Origin: Streptomyces composti
Lineage (GTDB): Bacteria; Actinomycetota; Actinomycetes; Streptomycetales; Streptomycetaceae
Assembly: GCF_012034205.1 (NCBI RefSeq)
Contig: NZ_JAATEM010000018.1
Span: forward strand, 87,242 to 151,241
Direction: 5' to 3'
DNA length: 64,000 bases
The notes beneath the pieces were generated by a model. It did not search any database and had not been told where the DNA came from. It was given only the letters and a program-made list of their open reading frames with translations. A program made the position numbers and the translations under genes. This document shows, in pieces, positions 1 to 7,817 of the stretch. Within the stretch, counting starts at the first letter, position 1; every line of letters starts with the position of its first letter.

Positions 1-1712
1 AGCCCGGCCAGGACGAGGAGGCCCGCGACGCCTTCGTCGACGGGGTGCGGGAGATCGCCGAGGGCGGCGGCGGGCTCAGTGCCGAGGTCGGCGGGGCGGG
101 CGCCCTGAACACCGACATGGGCAAGGTGTTCGAGACCATCGACGGCACCCTGCTGCTGGCCACCCTCGCCGTGGTCACCGTGCTGCTGGTGCTGATCTAC
201 CGCAGCCCCTTCCTGTGGCTGGTGCCGCTCGCCGTCGCGGGCGTCGCCGCGGCGCTGGCGATGGCCGCCGCCTACGGGCTGCACGAACTGTTCGACGTCA
301 CCATCACCGGGCAGAGCGGCGGCATCATGACGGTGCTCGTCCTCGGCGCCGGCACCGACTACGCGCTGCTGCTGGTCTCCCGCTACCGCGAGGAGCTCCG
401 CCGCCACGAGCGGCCCTACGACGCCATGCGCACAGCCCTGCGCGGCTGCGGGCCGGCGATCCTCGCCTCCTCCGGCACCGTCGCCGCCGGACTGCTCTGC
501 CTGCTCGCCGCCGACCTCAACTCCAGCAGCGGCATGGGCCCGGTCGGCATGGTCGGCGTGCTCGCGGCGCTGGTCGCCATGACGACCCTGCTGCCCGCCG
601 TCCTGGTCCTGCTCGGGCGCCGGGTGTTCTGGCCGCTGATCCCCGCCTACGGCAGCCGGCCCAAGGCCCGCCGCTCGCTGTTCGCCCTGATGGGCACCTC
701 GGCCGCCCGGCGTCCCGCGGCCGTCCTCACCGGCGGTGCCGTGCTGCTCGGCGTGCTCGCCCTCGGCACGTTCAACCTCTCCGGCGACCTGAAGCAGGAG
801 GACTCCTTCACCGACCGGCCCGAGTCCATCGCCGCGATGCGCACCCTCGCCGAGGAGTACCCGGAGCGCAGCAGCCGTCCGGTGACGGTGATGGCCCCCG
901 CCGACCGCGCGGACACGGTGCTCGAGCAGGCCCGCGCAACCACCGGGGTCGCCGAGGCGGCCGCCGGGCGCAGCGGCGGCGGCTGGACCGAGATCGCCGT
1001 CTTTCCCGCCGCCGCACCGGAGTCGGCCGGCGAGACCAGGACCATCGAGGCCCTGCGTGCGGCACTCGACGACGACGGCGCCCACGTCGGCGGGCCCAGC
1101 GCCCAGCAGCTCGACCTCGCCGCCAGCGAGGCCCGCGACCGCAAGGTGATCGTGCCGCTGGTGCTCGCCGCCGTGTTCGTCATCCTGGTCGCCCTGCTGC
1201 GCAGCCTGGTCGCGCCGCTGCTGCTGCTCGCCGCGGTCGTGGCGGTCTGGGGCGCGGCCCTCGGCATCGGCGGACTGGTCTTCGAGCCGCTCTTCGGCTT
1301 CGCGGGCACCGACCCCGGACTCGGACTGCTGTCCTTCGTCTTCCTGGTCGCCCTCGGCGTCGACTACGGCATCTTCCTGATGCACCGGATGCGCGAGGAG
1401 TCCGTCAAGGGCGCCGAGCCGGAGGCCGCCGCGCTCACCGCGCTGCGCACCACCGGCGGGGTCATCGCCTCCGCGGGCATCGTGCTCGCCGCGACCTTCG
1501 CCGTCCTGACCACCCTGCCGCTGGTCCCGCTGGTGGAGCTCGGCTTCGTCATCGCCGTCGGCGTCCTGCTGGACACGTTCCTGGTGCGCACCTACCTGGT
1601 CACCACCGCCAGCGTGCTGCTGCGCCGCCGCATGTGGTGGCCGGGCCGCCTCTCCCGGGCCCCGCACCCGTCCGAGCCCGCGGAGCAGCGGCGGCAGCCG
1701 GAACCGGTGTGA
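1..1712 (+). CDS. MMPL family RND-type transporter (5' end outside window)
   Basis: The reading frame is open from the first bases, so the N-terminus lies upstream of the window; about 569 codons are visible. The protein shows two repeats of the MMPL membrane block: helices near visible residues 55-100, then a GTDY motif followed by a charged RYREE loop, and later helices near 380-450, then a VDYG motif followed by MHRMREE. A soluble domain of about 120 residues separates them. Tandem halves with a conserved Asp-Tyr in a helix are typical of actinobacterial MmpL proteins, proton-driven exporters of lipids or hydrophobic compounds. Substrate is unknown. The family is usually about 700-750 residues, so roughly 150 are missing. 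The stop codon lies inside the first unit of a 25-bp tandem repeat. Confidence 0.9.
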   Translation, partial: PGQDEEARDAFVDGVREIAEGGGGLSAEVGGAGALNTDMGKVFETIDGTLLLATLAVVTVLLVLIYRSPFLWLVPLAVAGVAAALAMAAAYGLHELFDVTITGQSGGIMTVLVLGAGTDYALLLVSRYREELRRHERPYDAMRTALRGCGPAILASSGTVAAGLLCLLAADLNSSSGMGPVGMVGVLAALVAMTTLLPAVLVLLGRRVFWPLIPAYGSRPKARRSLFALMGTSAARRPAAVLTGGAVLLGVLALGTFNLSGDLKQEDSFTDRPESIAAMRTLAEEYPERSSRPVTVMAPADRADTVLEQARATTGVAEAAAGRSGGGWTEIAVFPAAAPESAGETRTIEALRAALDDDGAHVGGPSAQQLDLAASEARDRKVIVPLVLAAVFVILVALLRSLVAPLLLLAAVVAVWGAALGIGGLVFEPLFGFAGTDPGLGLLSFVFLVALGVDYGIFLMHRMREESVKGAEPEAAALTALRTTGGVIASAGIVLAATFAVLTTLPLVPLVELGFVIAVGVLLDTFLVRTYLVTTASVLLRRRMWWPGRLSRAPHPSEPAEQRRQPEPV

Positions 1713-1802
1713 CGCCCGGGCGGCCCGACCGGTGCGATCGCCGGGTGACCCGACCGGTGTGACCGCCGAACGGCGCAACCGGTGTGATAGCCGGGCGACA
1801 CC
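1703..1802. repeat. 25-bp tandem repeat, four copies
   Basis: Four head-to-tail units start at 1703, 1728, 1753 and 1778, exactly 25 bp apart. Each opens with ACCGGTGTGA (ACCGGTGCGA in copy two), followed by a degenerate GC-rich half containing CGCC and GGGCG. The TGA in copy one is the stop codon of the MMPL gene, so the array starts inside the coding sequence and runs into the spacer before the histidine kinase gene. Confidence 0.9.
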
Positions 1803-1815
1803 GCCGGCCGCTCCC

Positions 1816-1842
1816 GGCGCCCCTCCCTCCCGGAGGGGCGCC
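1816..1842 (+). terminator. GC-rich stem-loop after MMPL gene
   Basis: The arms GGCGCCCCTCC (1816-1826) and GGAGGGGCGCC (1832-1842) pair perfectly over 11 bp around a five-base loop. There is no T tract, which is common for Streptomyces terminators. It lies 20 bp before the kinase start, so it could also act in the kinase mRNA leader. Confidence 0.5.
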
Positions 1843-1863
1843 CTCGTCCCCGAGGATGGACCC

Positions 1864-3141
1864 GTGACCGCCGTGCAGGAAACGACCACCGCGGCCCCCG
1901 CACCGGGGCCGCCGCCTCCGCGTCCCCGCCTCGCCGAGCGGATCATCGCGGCCATCAACCGTGACCCGCTGACCGCCCCGCACGCCGTGCGCAACGACGC
2001 CCTGCTCGCCGTGGTCACCGCCACCCACGCGATCCTGGTGGCCCTGCTCACCGACGAGGGGCGCCGGCCCGACGCGCTCGGCTGGACGCTGCTGCTCGCC
2101 GCCCAGGTACCGCTGGCGTGGCGGCGCCGCCGCCCGATGCTGGTGCTCGTCGCCGTGGTCGCCCTGATCGGCCCCTACCACGCCCTCGACTTCAACCACC
2201 TCGCCCCCACCCCGGCGGCCTACGTCGCTCTTTACACCGTCGCCGCCACCAGCCGCCCGCTGCGCGCGATCGTCACCGGCGGCATCGTGCTCACCATCCC
2301 GCTGACCATCATGGTGGTGATCAACGCCCATGAGGCCGTCGAGCTGCTGCGCATCTCCGGCTGGGTGGTCGTGGTGCTGTTCGCCGGCATCGACATGCGC
2401 GTCTACCGGCACTACGTGGCCTCCATCGTGGAACGCGCCGAACGCGCCGAACGCACCCGCGAGGAGGAGGCCCGCCGCCGGGTCGCCGAGGAACGCCTGC
2501 GCATCGCCCGCGACCTGCACGACCTGCTCGCCCACAGCATCACCCTGATCGGCGTGCAGACCTCGGTCGCCGCGCACGTCCTGGCCGCCGACCCGGAACG
2601 CCTCGACCGCGACGCCGTCGCCAAGGCCCTCGACGACATCGCCGAGACCTGCCGCACCGCCCGCGGCGAACTGCGCACCACCCTGGAGGTGCTCCGCGAG
2701 GCCGGCACCTCCGCCGGGGGCCGCGATCCGCTGCCCTCCCTCGACGGGCTGCCCGACCTGGTGGAGGCCGCCCGCCTGGCCGGCGCCCGGGTCGAGCAGT
2801 CCGTACGCATCGGCCCGGTGCCGCCCGCCGTCGGCGCCGCCGCCTACCGCATCGTGCAGGAGGCTTTGACCAACGCCGTGCGGCACGCGGGACCCGAGCC
2901 GTCCGTCCGCGTCGACCTGCACGAGGAGGAGGGCGCCCTGCGGCTGTCCGTCACCGACGACGGCACCGGCCCCGCGCCCGGCGGCCCGCACGGATTCGGC
3001 CTGGTGGGCATGCGCGAGCGCGCCCGCAGCATCGGGGGCACCTTCGAGGCCGGGCCTCGCGAGACCGGCGGCTTCCAGGTCACCGCGACCCTGCCGCTGG
3101 CACCCCTGCCGACCGCCGACCCGGACCGAGGACATTCATGA
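1864..3141 (+). CDS. NarL-family sensor histidine kinase
   Basis: A 425-residue membrane sensor kinase. The first ~190 residues hold several hydrophobic segments. A HisKA_3 dimerisation domain follows with the phospho-acceptor motif ERLRIARDLHDLLAHS near residues 211-226. The C-terminus is a HATPase_c domain with VQEALTNAVRHAG and VTDDGTG. The GTG at 1864 is preferred over an upstream in-frame start at 1732, because the 1732 start would put the 25-bp repeats inside the protein. The next gene overlaps by four bases (ATGA), so kinase and regulator form one two-component operon. It probably phosphorylates the regulator encoded at 3138; the signal is unknown. Confidence 0.9.
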   Translation: MTAVQETTTAAPAPGPPPPRPRLAERIIAAINRDPLTAPHAVRNDALLAVVTATHAILVALLTDEGRRPDALGWTLLLAAQVPLAWRRRRPMLVLVAVVALIGPYHALDFNHLAPTPAAYVALYTVAATSRPLRAIVTGGIVLTIPLTIMVVINAHEAVELLRISGWVVVVLFAGIDMRVYRHYVASIVERAERAERTREEEARRRVAEERLRIARDLHDLLAHSITLIGVQTSVAAHVLAADPERLDRDAVAKALDDIAETCRTARGELRTTLEVLREAGTSAGGRDPLPSLDGLPDLVEAARLAGARVEQSVRIGPVPPAVGAAAYRIVQEALTNAVRHAGPEPSVRVDLHEEEGALRLSVTDDGTGPAPGGPHGFGLVGMRERARSIGGTFEAGPRETGGFQVTATLPLAPLPTADPDRGHS

Positions 3142-3803
3142 CCATCCGTGTGCTGCTCGCCGACGACCAGACGCTCGTCCGGGAGGCCTTCGCGCTGCTC
3201 GTCGAGTCGGCCCCCGGCATGGAGGTCGTCGGCCAGGCCGCCACCGGCCGCGAGGCGGTGGAACTGACCCGGGCCCGCCGGGCCGACCTCGTCGTCATGG
3301 ACATCCGGATGCCCGACCTGGACGGCATCGAGGCGACCCGCCGCATCGCCGCCGACGACGACCTCGCCGGGGTGAAGGTCCTGATCCTCACCACCTACGA
3401 CACCGACGAGAACATCGTGGAGGCGCTGCGCGCCGGTGCCTCCGGATTCCTGGTCAAGGACACCCGGCCCGCCGACCTGCTCGACGCCATCCGCACGGTC
3501 GCCGCCGGGGACGCGCTGCTCTCACCGGGCCCCACGGCCCGCCTGATCGAGCGCTTCTTGCGCAACCCCGCTCCGCCGGTCGCCGTGGCCGGCCCCGAGT
3601 GCCTGTCCTGCCGGGAGCGCGAGGTCCTCACCCTGGTCGCACGCGGTCTGAACAACACCGAGATCGCCGAGGCGCTGGGGCTGAGCCCGCTCACCGCGAA
3701 GACCCACGTCAGCCGCATGATGGGCAAGCTCGGCGCCCGGGACCGGGCCCAACTGGTCATCGTGGCCTACGAGTCTGGCCTGGTGGCACCGGGCTCGCGC
3801 TGA
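3138..3803 (+). CDS. NarL/LuxR-family response regulator
   Basis: A 221-residue regulator with an N-terminal receiver domain (acidic pocket LLADDQ, phospho-acceptor Asp in VVMDIRMPD near residue 54, conserved Lys in FLVKDT near 105). A C-terminal LuxR helix-turn-helix follows a linker near 140-155 (CREREVLTLVARGLNNTEIA, then TAKTHVSRMMGKL). Its start overlaps the kinase stop. It is expected to act in the cytoplasm as a DNA-binding transcription factor phosphorylated by that kinase. No candidate binding site is evident. Confidence 0.93.
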   Translation: MTIRVLLADDQTLVREAFALLVESAPGMEVVGQAATGREAVELTRARRADLVVMDIRMPDLDGIEATRRIAADDDLAGVKVLILTTYDTDENIVEALRAGASGFLVKDTRPADLLDAIRTVAAGDALLSPGPTARLIERFLRNPAPPVAVAGPECLSCREREVLTLVARGLNNTEIAEALGLSPLTAKTHVSRMMGKLGARDRAQLVIVAYESGLVAPGSR

Positions 3804-3848
3804 GCGGACCGGCCCGGCGCCGCGCTCAGGCCGCCCGCCGTCCGTGGT

Positions 3849-4094
3849 TCACAGCGCGTGGTACAGCCAGCGCTGAACCGTGGCCGTGATGCTGCCGGGC
3901 AGCGCGCTGAGGCTGTCGATGGCCTCACGGTCCTCGGGCCGCGGCGGGATGCCGGCGGCGGTGAGGGCGGCGTGCAGCTCCAGACGGCGCCGGTCGCGCG
4001 GGTCGATGCCCAGGTCCAGTTCGACGCGGTCCGCCGGGTTCGGCGGGGGCAGCAGGTAGTCGCCGTCGCGGTACTCGAACGTGGAGGCGGTCAT
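3849..4094 (-). CDS. hypothetical small acidic protein
   Basis: An 81-residue protein starting at the ATG at 4094. It opens MTASTFEYRDGDYLLPPPNP and continues with a charged helical stretch (DPRDRRRLELHAALTAAGIPP) and an aromatic end (QRWLYHAL). No signal peptide or membrane segment is seen and no family is recognised. The long upstream and overlapping frames in this stretch are shadows. It diverges from the ArsR-like gene at 4368, with about 270 bp between the starts, so it may be a target of that regulator. Function unknown. Confidence 0.7.
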   Translation of the reverse strand: MTASTFEYRDGDYLLPPPNPADRVELDLGIDPRDRRRLELHAALTAAGIPPRPEDREAIDSLSALPGSITATVQRWLYHAL

Positions 4095-4317
4095 GGCGGT
4101 CTCCTCACCCAGGGGTGTCGGTTGTGCTGGAGAGGAGGCCGGGGCGGGACGCGTCGGTTGCGATACCGGTGAAACGTCACGCCAAAGGAGCCATCGGCAG
4201 TTCATCGTCCGGTCCGACGAGCGGCGCGGCGGGAGGCGTCCGGGCGGCGGCCCTCGGCGCCCCGCCGTGGACCGCCGACCGGCGGGCACCGCCGCACGGC
4301 TCTGCTCCAAAGAACCC

Positions 4318-4350
4318 GTTGCAAAGAAATCCTTGCAACGGAATCTTTGC
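4318..4350. promoter_or_regulatory. nested palindromic operator upstream of ArsR-like gene
   Basis: Two inverted repeats interleave here. GTTGCAA (4318-4324) pairs with TTGCAAC (4333-4339) over an 8-bp spacer. GCAAAGA (4321-4327) pairs with TCTTTGC (4344-4350). The site is AT-rich against a GC-rich background and lies 18-50 bp upstream of the ATG at 4368, where an autoregulatory ArsR-type operator would be expected. Confidence 0.65.
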
Positions 4351-4367
4351 ATCTCTACTCTCGTGTC

Positions 4368-4982
4368 ATGGCAGATACTCGGGACCCGCAGGAGGTCCGC
4401 AGTCTCGACGCCCGCTCCCTGCGGGGTCTCGCCCACCCCCTGCGCATGGAGCTGCTGAACGCCCTGCGCCGGGGCGGCCCGGCGACGGCCTCCCAGCTCG
4501 CCGCGAAACTCGGCGAGTCCAGCGGCGCCACCAGCTATCACCTGCGTCAGCTCGCCGCGCACGGCTTCGTGGAGGACGTGCCGGAGCGGGGCAAGGGACG
4601 CGAGCGATGGTGGCGGGCGGTCCATGACGGCGTGCTCTTCGACGGCCGGCTCTTCGAGGACAGCGACCCCGAAGTACGCGGTGCCGCGGACCTGTTCGTG
4701 CACGAGGTGGCAGCGCTGCACACGCGTGAGCTGGCCACCTGGCTCGGTACCCGCGACGACTGGCCGGAGGAGTGGCAGCGGGCCTGGGACATGAGCGACT
4801 GGACACTCGACCTCACCCCGGAACTGGCGTGCGAGCTCCGGGAGAAGATGCACGACCTCGTGCAGAGCTACCGCGACCGGGCACCCGCCGGGGGAACGCC
4901 GGACACCGAGCAGGTCCGTCTGCACACCCACCTCATCCCCGTCCGCAAGGACGCCCGTACGGAGCGAGAGGCAGCACAGTGA
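4368..4982 (+). CDS. ArsR/SmtB-like winged-helix transcriptional regulator
   Basis: A 204-residue protein from the ATG at 4368; a TTG seven codons upstream would lie inside the palindromic operator and is rejected. The winged helix sits at about residues 15-85: RSLRGLAHPLRMELLNALRR, then GPATASQLAAKLGESSGATSYH, then the wing. The C-terminal half is acidic and tryptophan-rich (DDWPEEWQRAWDMSDW), a shape common in Streptomyces regulators beside MFS exporters. No metal-binding Cys pair is evident, so the ligand is unlikely to be a soft metal. The stop overlaps the start of the next small gene. Autoregulation through the site at 4318-4350 is likely. Confidence 0.85.
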   Translation: MADTRDPQEVRSLDARSLRGLAHPLRMELLNALRRGGPATASQLAAKLGESSGATSYHLRQLAAHGFVEDVPERGKGRERWWRAVHDGVLFDGRLFEDSDPEVRGAADLFVHEVAALHTRELATWLGTRDDWPEEWQRAWDMSDWTLDLTPELACELREKMHDLVQSYRDRAPAGGTPDTEQVRLHTHLIPVRKDARTEREAAQ

Positions 4983-5188
4983 TGCACTCCGAGCCCGAGA
5001 CACACCTCGTCCTGCACCGTCTCCGCACCGCCCAACTCCGCGGTCCCGCCCCGGTGGCGGCTCGTCGTCCCTCTCATGCCCCGGTGCGCACCCGGCTCGG
5101 CTGGACCCTGGTGGAGCTGGGCCTGCGGCTGGCCACCACCGATCACCGGGCACGGATGCGCACGGCGGTCACTGCGAGGGCCTTGTAG
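4982..5188 (+). CDS. small hypothetical protein coupled to ArsR-like gene
   Basis: A 68-residue reading frame whose ATG at 4982 shares one base with the stop of the regulator gene (TGATG), an arrangement typical of translational coupling. The product (MHSEPETHLVLHRLRTAQLR...) is basic and has one possible amphipathic helix (LGWTLVELGLRLA). No family is recognised. In related loci the ArsR-like regulator is normally followed by a transporter. Whether this is a true gene or a remnant of something larger cannot be decided from the sequence. Confidence 0.5.
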   Translation: MHSEPETHLVLHRLRTAQLRGPAPVAARRPSHAPVRTRLGWTLVELGLRLATTDHRARMRTAVTARAL

Positions 5189-5394
5189 TGAGAGACGGTC
5201 AGGTGGCCGGCCCGTAGCGGCCGATGTGGACCAGCTCTTCGAGCACGACGGGGTACTGGCGTCCCGCCTGGGCGCGGCGGGGTGTCCCCGGCGATGACGG
5301 TACTCGGAGTGACGCGGCGTCCCTGCCCGACCTGATGGTCGAGCTGGAGGGCACGGCGGTCGCGTAGGGGTGCGGGTGCCTCCGGCGGTGACTG
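5189..5394. other. short intergenic stretch, possible gene remnant on minus strand
   Basis: No intact gene is seen. On the minus strand one frame ends in RQYPVVLEELVHIGRYGPAT and a stop near 5210, which reads like a real C-terminus, but upstream of it the frame loses protein-like composition. It may be a decayed gene between the ArsR locus and the DUF397 gene. Confidence 0.25.
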
Positions 5395-5613
5395 CTAACG
5401 GGGTTGCGTCGCGCCGCCGGTGGCCCCCACGGTACGTATGAACTCCGTCCACGCAGCCGACCCGACGACGATCACGGGACCATCGGTCACCTTGCCGTCC
5501 CGGACGGGCGCGACCCCGGCGACTCCGCCGGCGACTTCGACGCATTCGCCTTCGTTGCCGTCGCTGCAGGTGCTCTTGCGCCAGTGAGCGTTGCTCAGGT
5601 CGCACTCGCGCAT
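5395..5613 (-). CDS. DUF397 domain protein
   Basis: A 72-residue DUF397 protein (WRKSTCSDGNEGECVEV, then VRDGKVTDGPVIVV and AAWTEFIRTV), the standard full-length form of this family. In Streptomyces these proteins are encoded immediately after XRE/DUF5753 regulators and are thought to act with them, in a toxin-antitoxin-like or partner-switch manner. Here the gene overlaps the end of such a regulator by 19 bp and is probably co-translated with it. Confidence 0.9.
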   Translation of the reverse strand: MRECDLSNAHWRKSTCSDGNEGECVEVAGGVAGVAPVRDGKVTDGPVIVVGSAAWTEFIRTVGATGGATQPR

Positions 5614-6428
5614 CGTCTGTGGTCCTTCGCGGCGGATTCGATCAGGCCCAGGGACGCCTCAGGGGAGAGGGCGGCGGCTCTGAGCAGATCGTATGCCGAG
5701 TACGTGCGCTTCACTACGGCCGGATCGTCGAGCAGGGGTCCCGAATACACCGCTTCTGTACAGGCCGTTGGCGGGGTGTCCTCGAACTCCATGAGCTTCA
5801 ATGATCCCGTCATCACGGCGTAGGCCCCGGCCATACAGGGCAGAACCTGAACCACCACTGCTCGATCCCGCGCCAAGCTCGCGACGTACTCACGTTGCTC
5901 GGCCATCACCTCGGGACCGCCGACCGGGACGCGGAGCACGTTCTCGTGGAGGATGCCCCAGTACGTCGGGCGCGTCGCGTCTTTGAGGATCCGGGCCCGC
6001 TCGATTCGGCCAGACACCCTCTCCTCGATGCTTTCGTCAGGTGTGCACGGGTTCATAGCCAACGTGACTGCGCGCGCGTACTCGGGGGTCTGCAAGAGAC
6101 CCGGCGCCAACGCGGGAGCGAACTCGGAGATACTGATCGCCGGCGCTTCCGGTTCCGCCGCCTTGGCGAAGTAATCCGCATACCGCCGGTCATCAATCAG
6201 CTTCCTGCACAGCCGCTCGAAAATGCCATCGGTTTGCAGCACCTCGCCGATCCGCTGGGCCACATCCAATTGTGGTTTCCGAATCGCCTGTTCGAACTGG
6301 CCGGTACAACCGCCGGAGACAAAGACCCGCGCCCCCGGCACGACCTGCGTGAACCCCGCTTCCTCGCGCCGTCGCCTCGGTTCCGCACCGAAGAACTCCC
6401 ACGCCGCCTGCCGTGAACCGTTGGCCAT
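5595..6428 (-). CDS. XRE-family regulator with DUF5753 domain
   Basis: A 277-residue protein. Residues ~12-65 form a Cro/C1-type helix-turn-helix (RRRREEAGFTQ, FEQAIRKPQLDVAQRI). Residues ~95-270 are the DUF5753 ligand or partner domain (APALAPGLLQTPEYARAV, VLRVPVGGPEVMAEQ, LKLMEF, VYSGPLLDDPAVV). The turn of the helix-turn-helix reads VFVSGGCTGQFEQ, where relatives I recall have a Tyr in place of this Cys. Paired with the DUF397 gene downstream. An inverted repeat centred 27 bp upstream of the start suggests autoregulation. Confidence 0.92.
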   Translation of the reverse strand: MANGSRQAAWEFFGAEPRRRREEAGFTQVVPGARVFVSGGCTGQFEQAIRKPQLDVAQRIGEVLQTDGIFERLCRKLIDDRRYADYFAKAAEPEAPAISISEFAPALAPGLLQTPEYARAVTLAMNPCTPDESIEERVSGRIERARILKDATRPTYWGILHENVLRVPVGGPEVMAEQREYVASLARDRAVVVQVLPCMAGAYAVMTGSLKLMEFEDTPPTACTEAVYSGPLLDDPAVVKRTYSAYDLLRAAALSPEASLGLIESAAKDHRRCASAT

Positions 6429-6439
6429 TGCTCAATCTC

Positions 6440-6470
6440 TTTGCGCAGCCTCGCAGTTGTAGTGCGCAAA
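6440..6470. promoter_or_regulatory. inverted repeat upstream of XRE gene
   Basis: TTTGCGCA (6440-6447) and TGCGCAAA (6463-6470) are perfect reverse complements separated by 15 bp, so the arm centres are 23 bp apart, about two helical turns. The site lies 12-42 bp upstream of the XRE start codon, a likely operator for that regulator. Confidence 0.6.
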
Positions 6471-6544
6471 CCCTTCCCGAGTGTAGGCGGGCAACGCCAC
6501 CGTGGGGGTGAGAAGAGTGAAACTCGAATAGCGAGGGGATCAGC

Positions 6545-6754
6545 GTGACGGCACGACACTCGGCGCTCTGCGCCGAAGAAGCGGAGGAAGTGGTGAAGGA
6601 ATTGCGGGCAGCACTCGCGAAGGCCGGAATTGTTCTGCCCTCACTCGGTCTGGACCCGGTGAGTCTCGCGCGTGAGGCACCCTGCCCGCTGGTGGATTCG
6701 GGGCGCTGCCCGGTGGAGACCGACCGCCGGCTCGCCGGGGCGGTGGTGCGGTGA
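6545..6754 (+). CDS. small hypothetical protein
   Basis: A 69-residue protein starting at a GTG preceded by GAGGGG at suitable spacing. It contains one amphipathic helix (EEAEEVVKELRAALAKAG), then a short tail with three Cys in total (SALCAEE, APCPLVD, SGRCPVE). Small proteins of this form often sit next to XRE/DUF397 pairs in Streptomyces. The next gene overlaps by four bases. Function unknown. Confidence 0.65.
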   Translation: MTARHSALCAEEAEEVVKELRAALAKAGIVLPSLGLDPVSLAREAPCPLVDSGRCPVETDRRLAGAVVR

Positions 6755-6966
6755 AGCCGCCGCTCGGAGCCTTCGTGGTCGACACCCGGACCGACCGGGT
6801 CGGGATCGTCATGGGCCACCAGGGGCCCTATGTCCAGCTCCGGCCGTACGGCGGCGGCAAGGAGTGGGACGCCGACCCGAGAGCCGTACGGCAGGCGACC
6901 CCGGCCGAGCGGCTGCGCGCGGCGACCGCGTACGCCAATGCCCGCAGCCGCGGTGAGGTGCCCTGA
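6751..6966 (+). CDS. small hypothetical protein
   Basis: A 71-residue protein with GTG start overlapping the previous stop (GTGA). The sequence (GAFVVDTRTDRVGIVMGHQGPYVQLRPYGGGKEWD) looks like a small beta-barrel of the kind seen in short Streptomyces proteins that follow the preceding 69-residue type. It ends 21 bp before recO. Function unknown; the pair looks like an accessory operon divergent from the XRE regulator. Confidence 0.65.
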   Translation: MKPPLGAFVVDTRTDRVGIVMGHQGPYVQLRPYGGGKEWDADPRAVRQATPAERLRAATAYANARSRGEVP

Positions 6967-6987
6967 ACGTGGGCGACAATGGGTGCC

Positions 6988-7734
6988 ATGAGTCTGTTCC
7001 GCGACGACGGCATCGTGCTGCGCACCCAGAAGCTGGGTGAGGCGGACCGGATCATCACCTTGCTCACACGCGGTCACGGACGCGTACGCGCCGTGGCCAG
7101 GGGCGTGCGCCGGACGAAGTCGAAGTTCGGCGCACGCCTCGAACCGTTCTCGCACGTGGATGTGCAGTTCTTCGCCAAGGGCAGCGAGCTGGTCGGGCGG
7201 GGCCTGCCGCTGTGCACCCAGAGCGAGACGATCGCGCCCTACGGCGCCGGGATCGTCAGCGACTACGCCCGCTACACCGCCGGGACGGCCATGCTGGAGA
7301 CCGCCGAGCGGTTCACCGACCACGAGGGCGAGCCGGCGGTGCAGCAGTATCTGCTGCTGGTCGGCGCCCTGCGCACGCTCGCCCGCGGCGAGCACGCTCC
7401 CGCCCTCGTCCTCGACGCCTTCCTGCTGCGCTCGCTCGCCGTCAACGGCTACGCCCCCAGCTTCGGCGACTGCGCGAAGTGCGGTATGCCCGGTCCGAAC
7501 CGGTTCTTCTCGGTCGCCTCCGGCGGATCCCTCTGCGCCGACTGCCGGGTGCCCGGCAGCGTCGTACCCTCGCCCCAGACCCTGGAACTCCTCGGCGCAC
7601 TGCTCACGGGAGACTGGGAGACCGCGGACGCGTGCGAGCCGCGGTATGTGCGGGAGGGCAGCGGGCTGGTCTCCGCCTACCTGCACTGGCATCTGGAGCG
7701 GGGGCTGCGCTCGCTCCGGTACGTCGAGAAGTAG
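6988..7734 (+). CDS. recO: DNA repair protein RecO
   Basis: A 248-residue RecO. The N-terminal OB-fold starts SLFRDDGIVLRTQKLGEADR. The zinc site of the C-terminal domain is visible as CAKCGM near residues 161-166 and CADCR near 186. RecO loads RecA onto SSB-coated DNA with RecF and RecR. The ATG at 6988 is chosen because homologues begin MSLFRDDG; an ATG three codons upstream is possible. It is followed after 83 bp by uppS, the usual order in Streptomyces. Confidence 0.96.
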   Translation: MSLFRDDGIVLRTQKLGEADRIITLLTRGHGRVRAVARGVRRTKSKFGARLEPFSHVDVQFFAKGSELVGRGLPLCTQSETIAPYGAGIVSDYARYTAGTAMLETAERFTDHEGEPAVQQYLLLVGALRTLARGEHAPALVLDAFLLRSLAVNGYAPSFGDCAKCGMPGPNRFFSVASGGSLCADCRVPGSVVPSPQTLELLGALLTGDWETADACEPRYVREGSGLVSAYLHWHLERGLRSLRYVEK

Positions 7735-7817
7735 CCGCAGCAGCCGTCCGGCGGCGCACGCACACCGCCGGGCGACAGCCACAGACATCACCACAGCCGT
7801 GAGGAGACGAGAGACAC

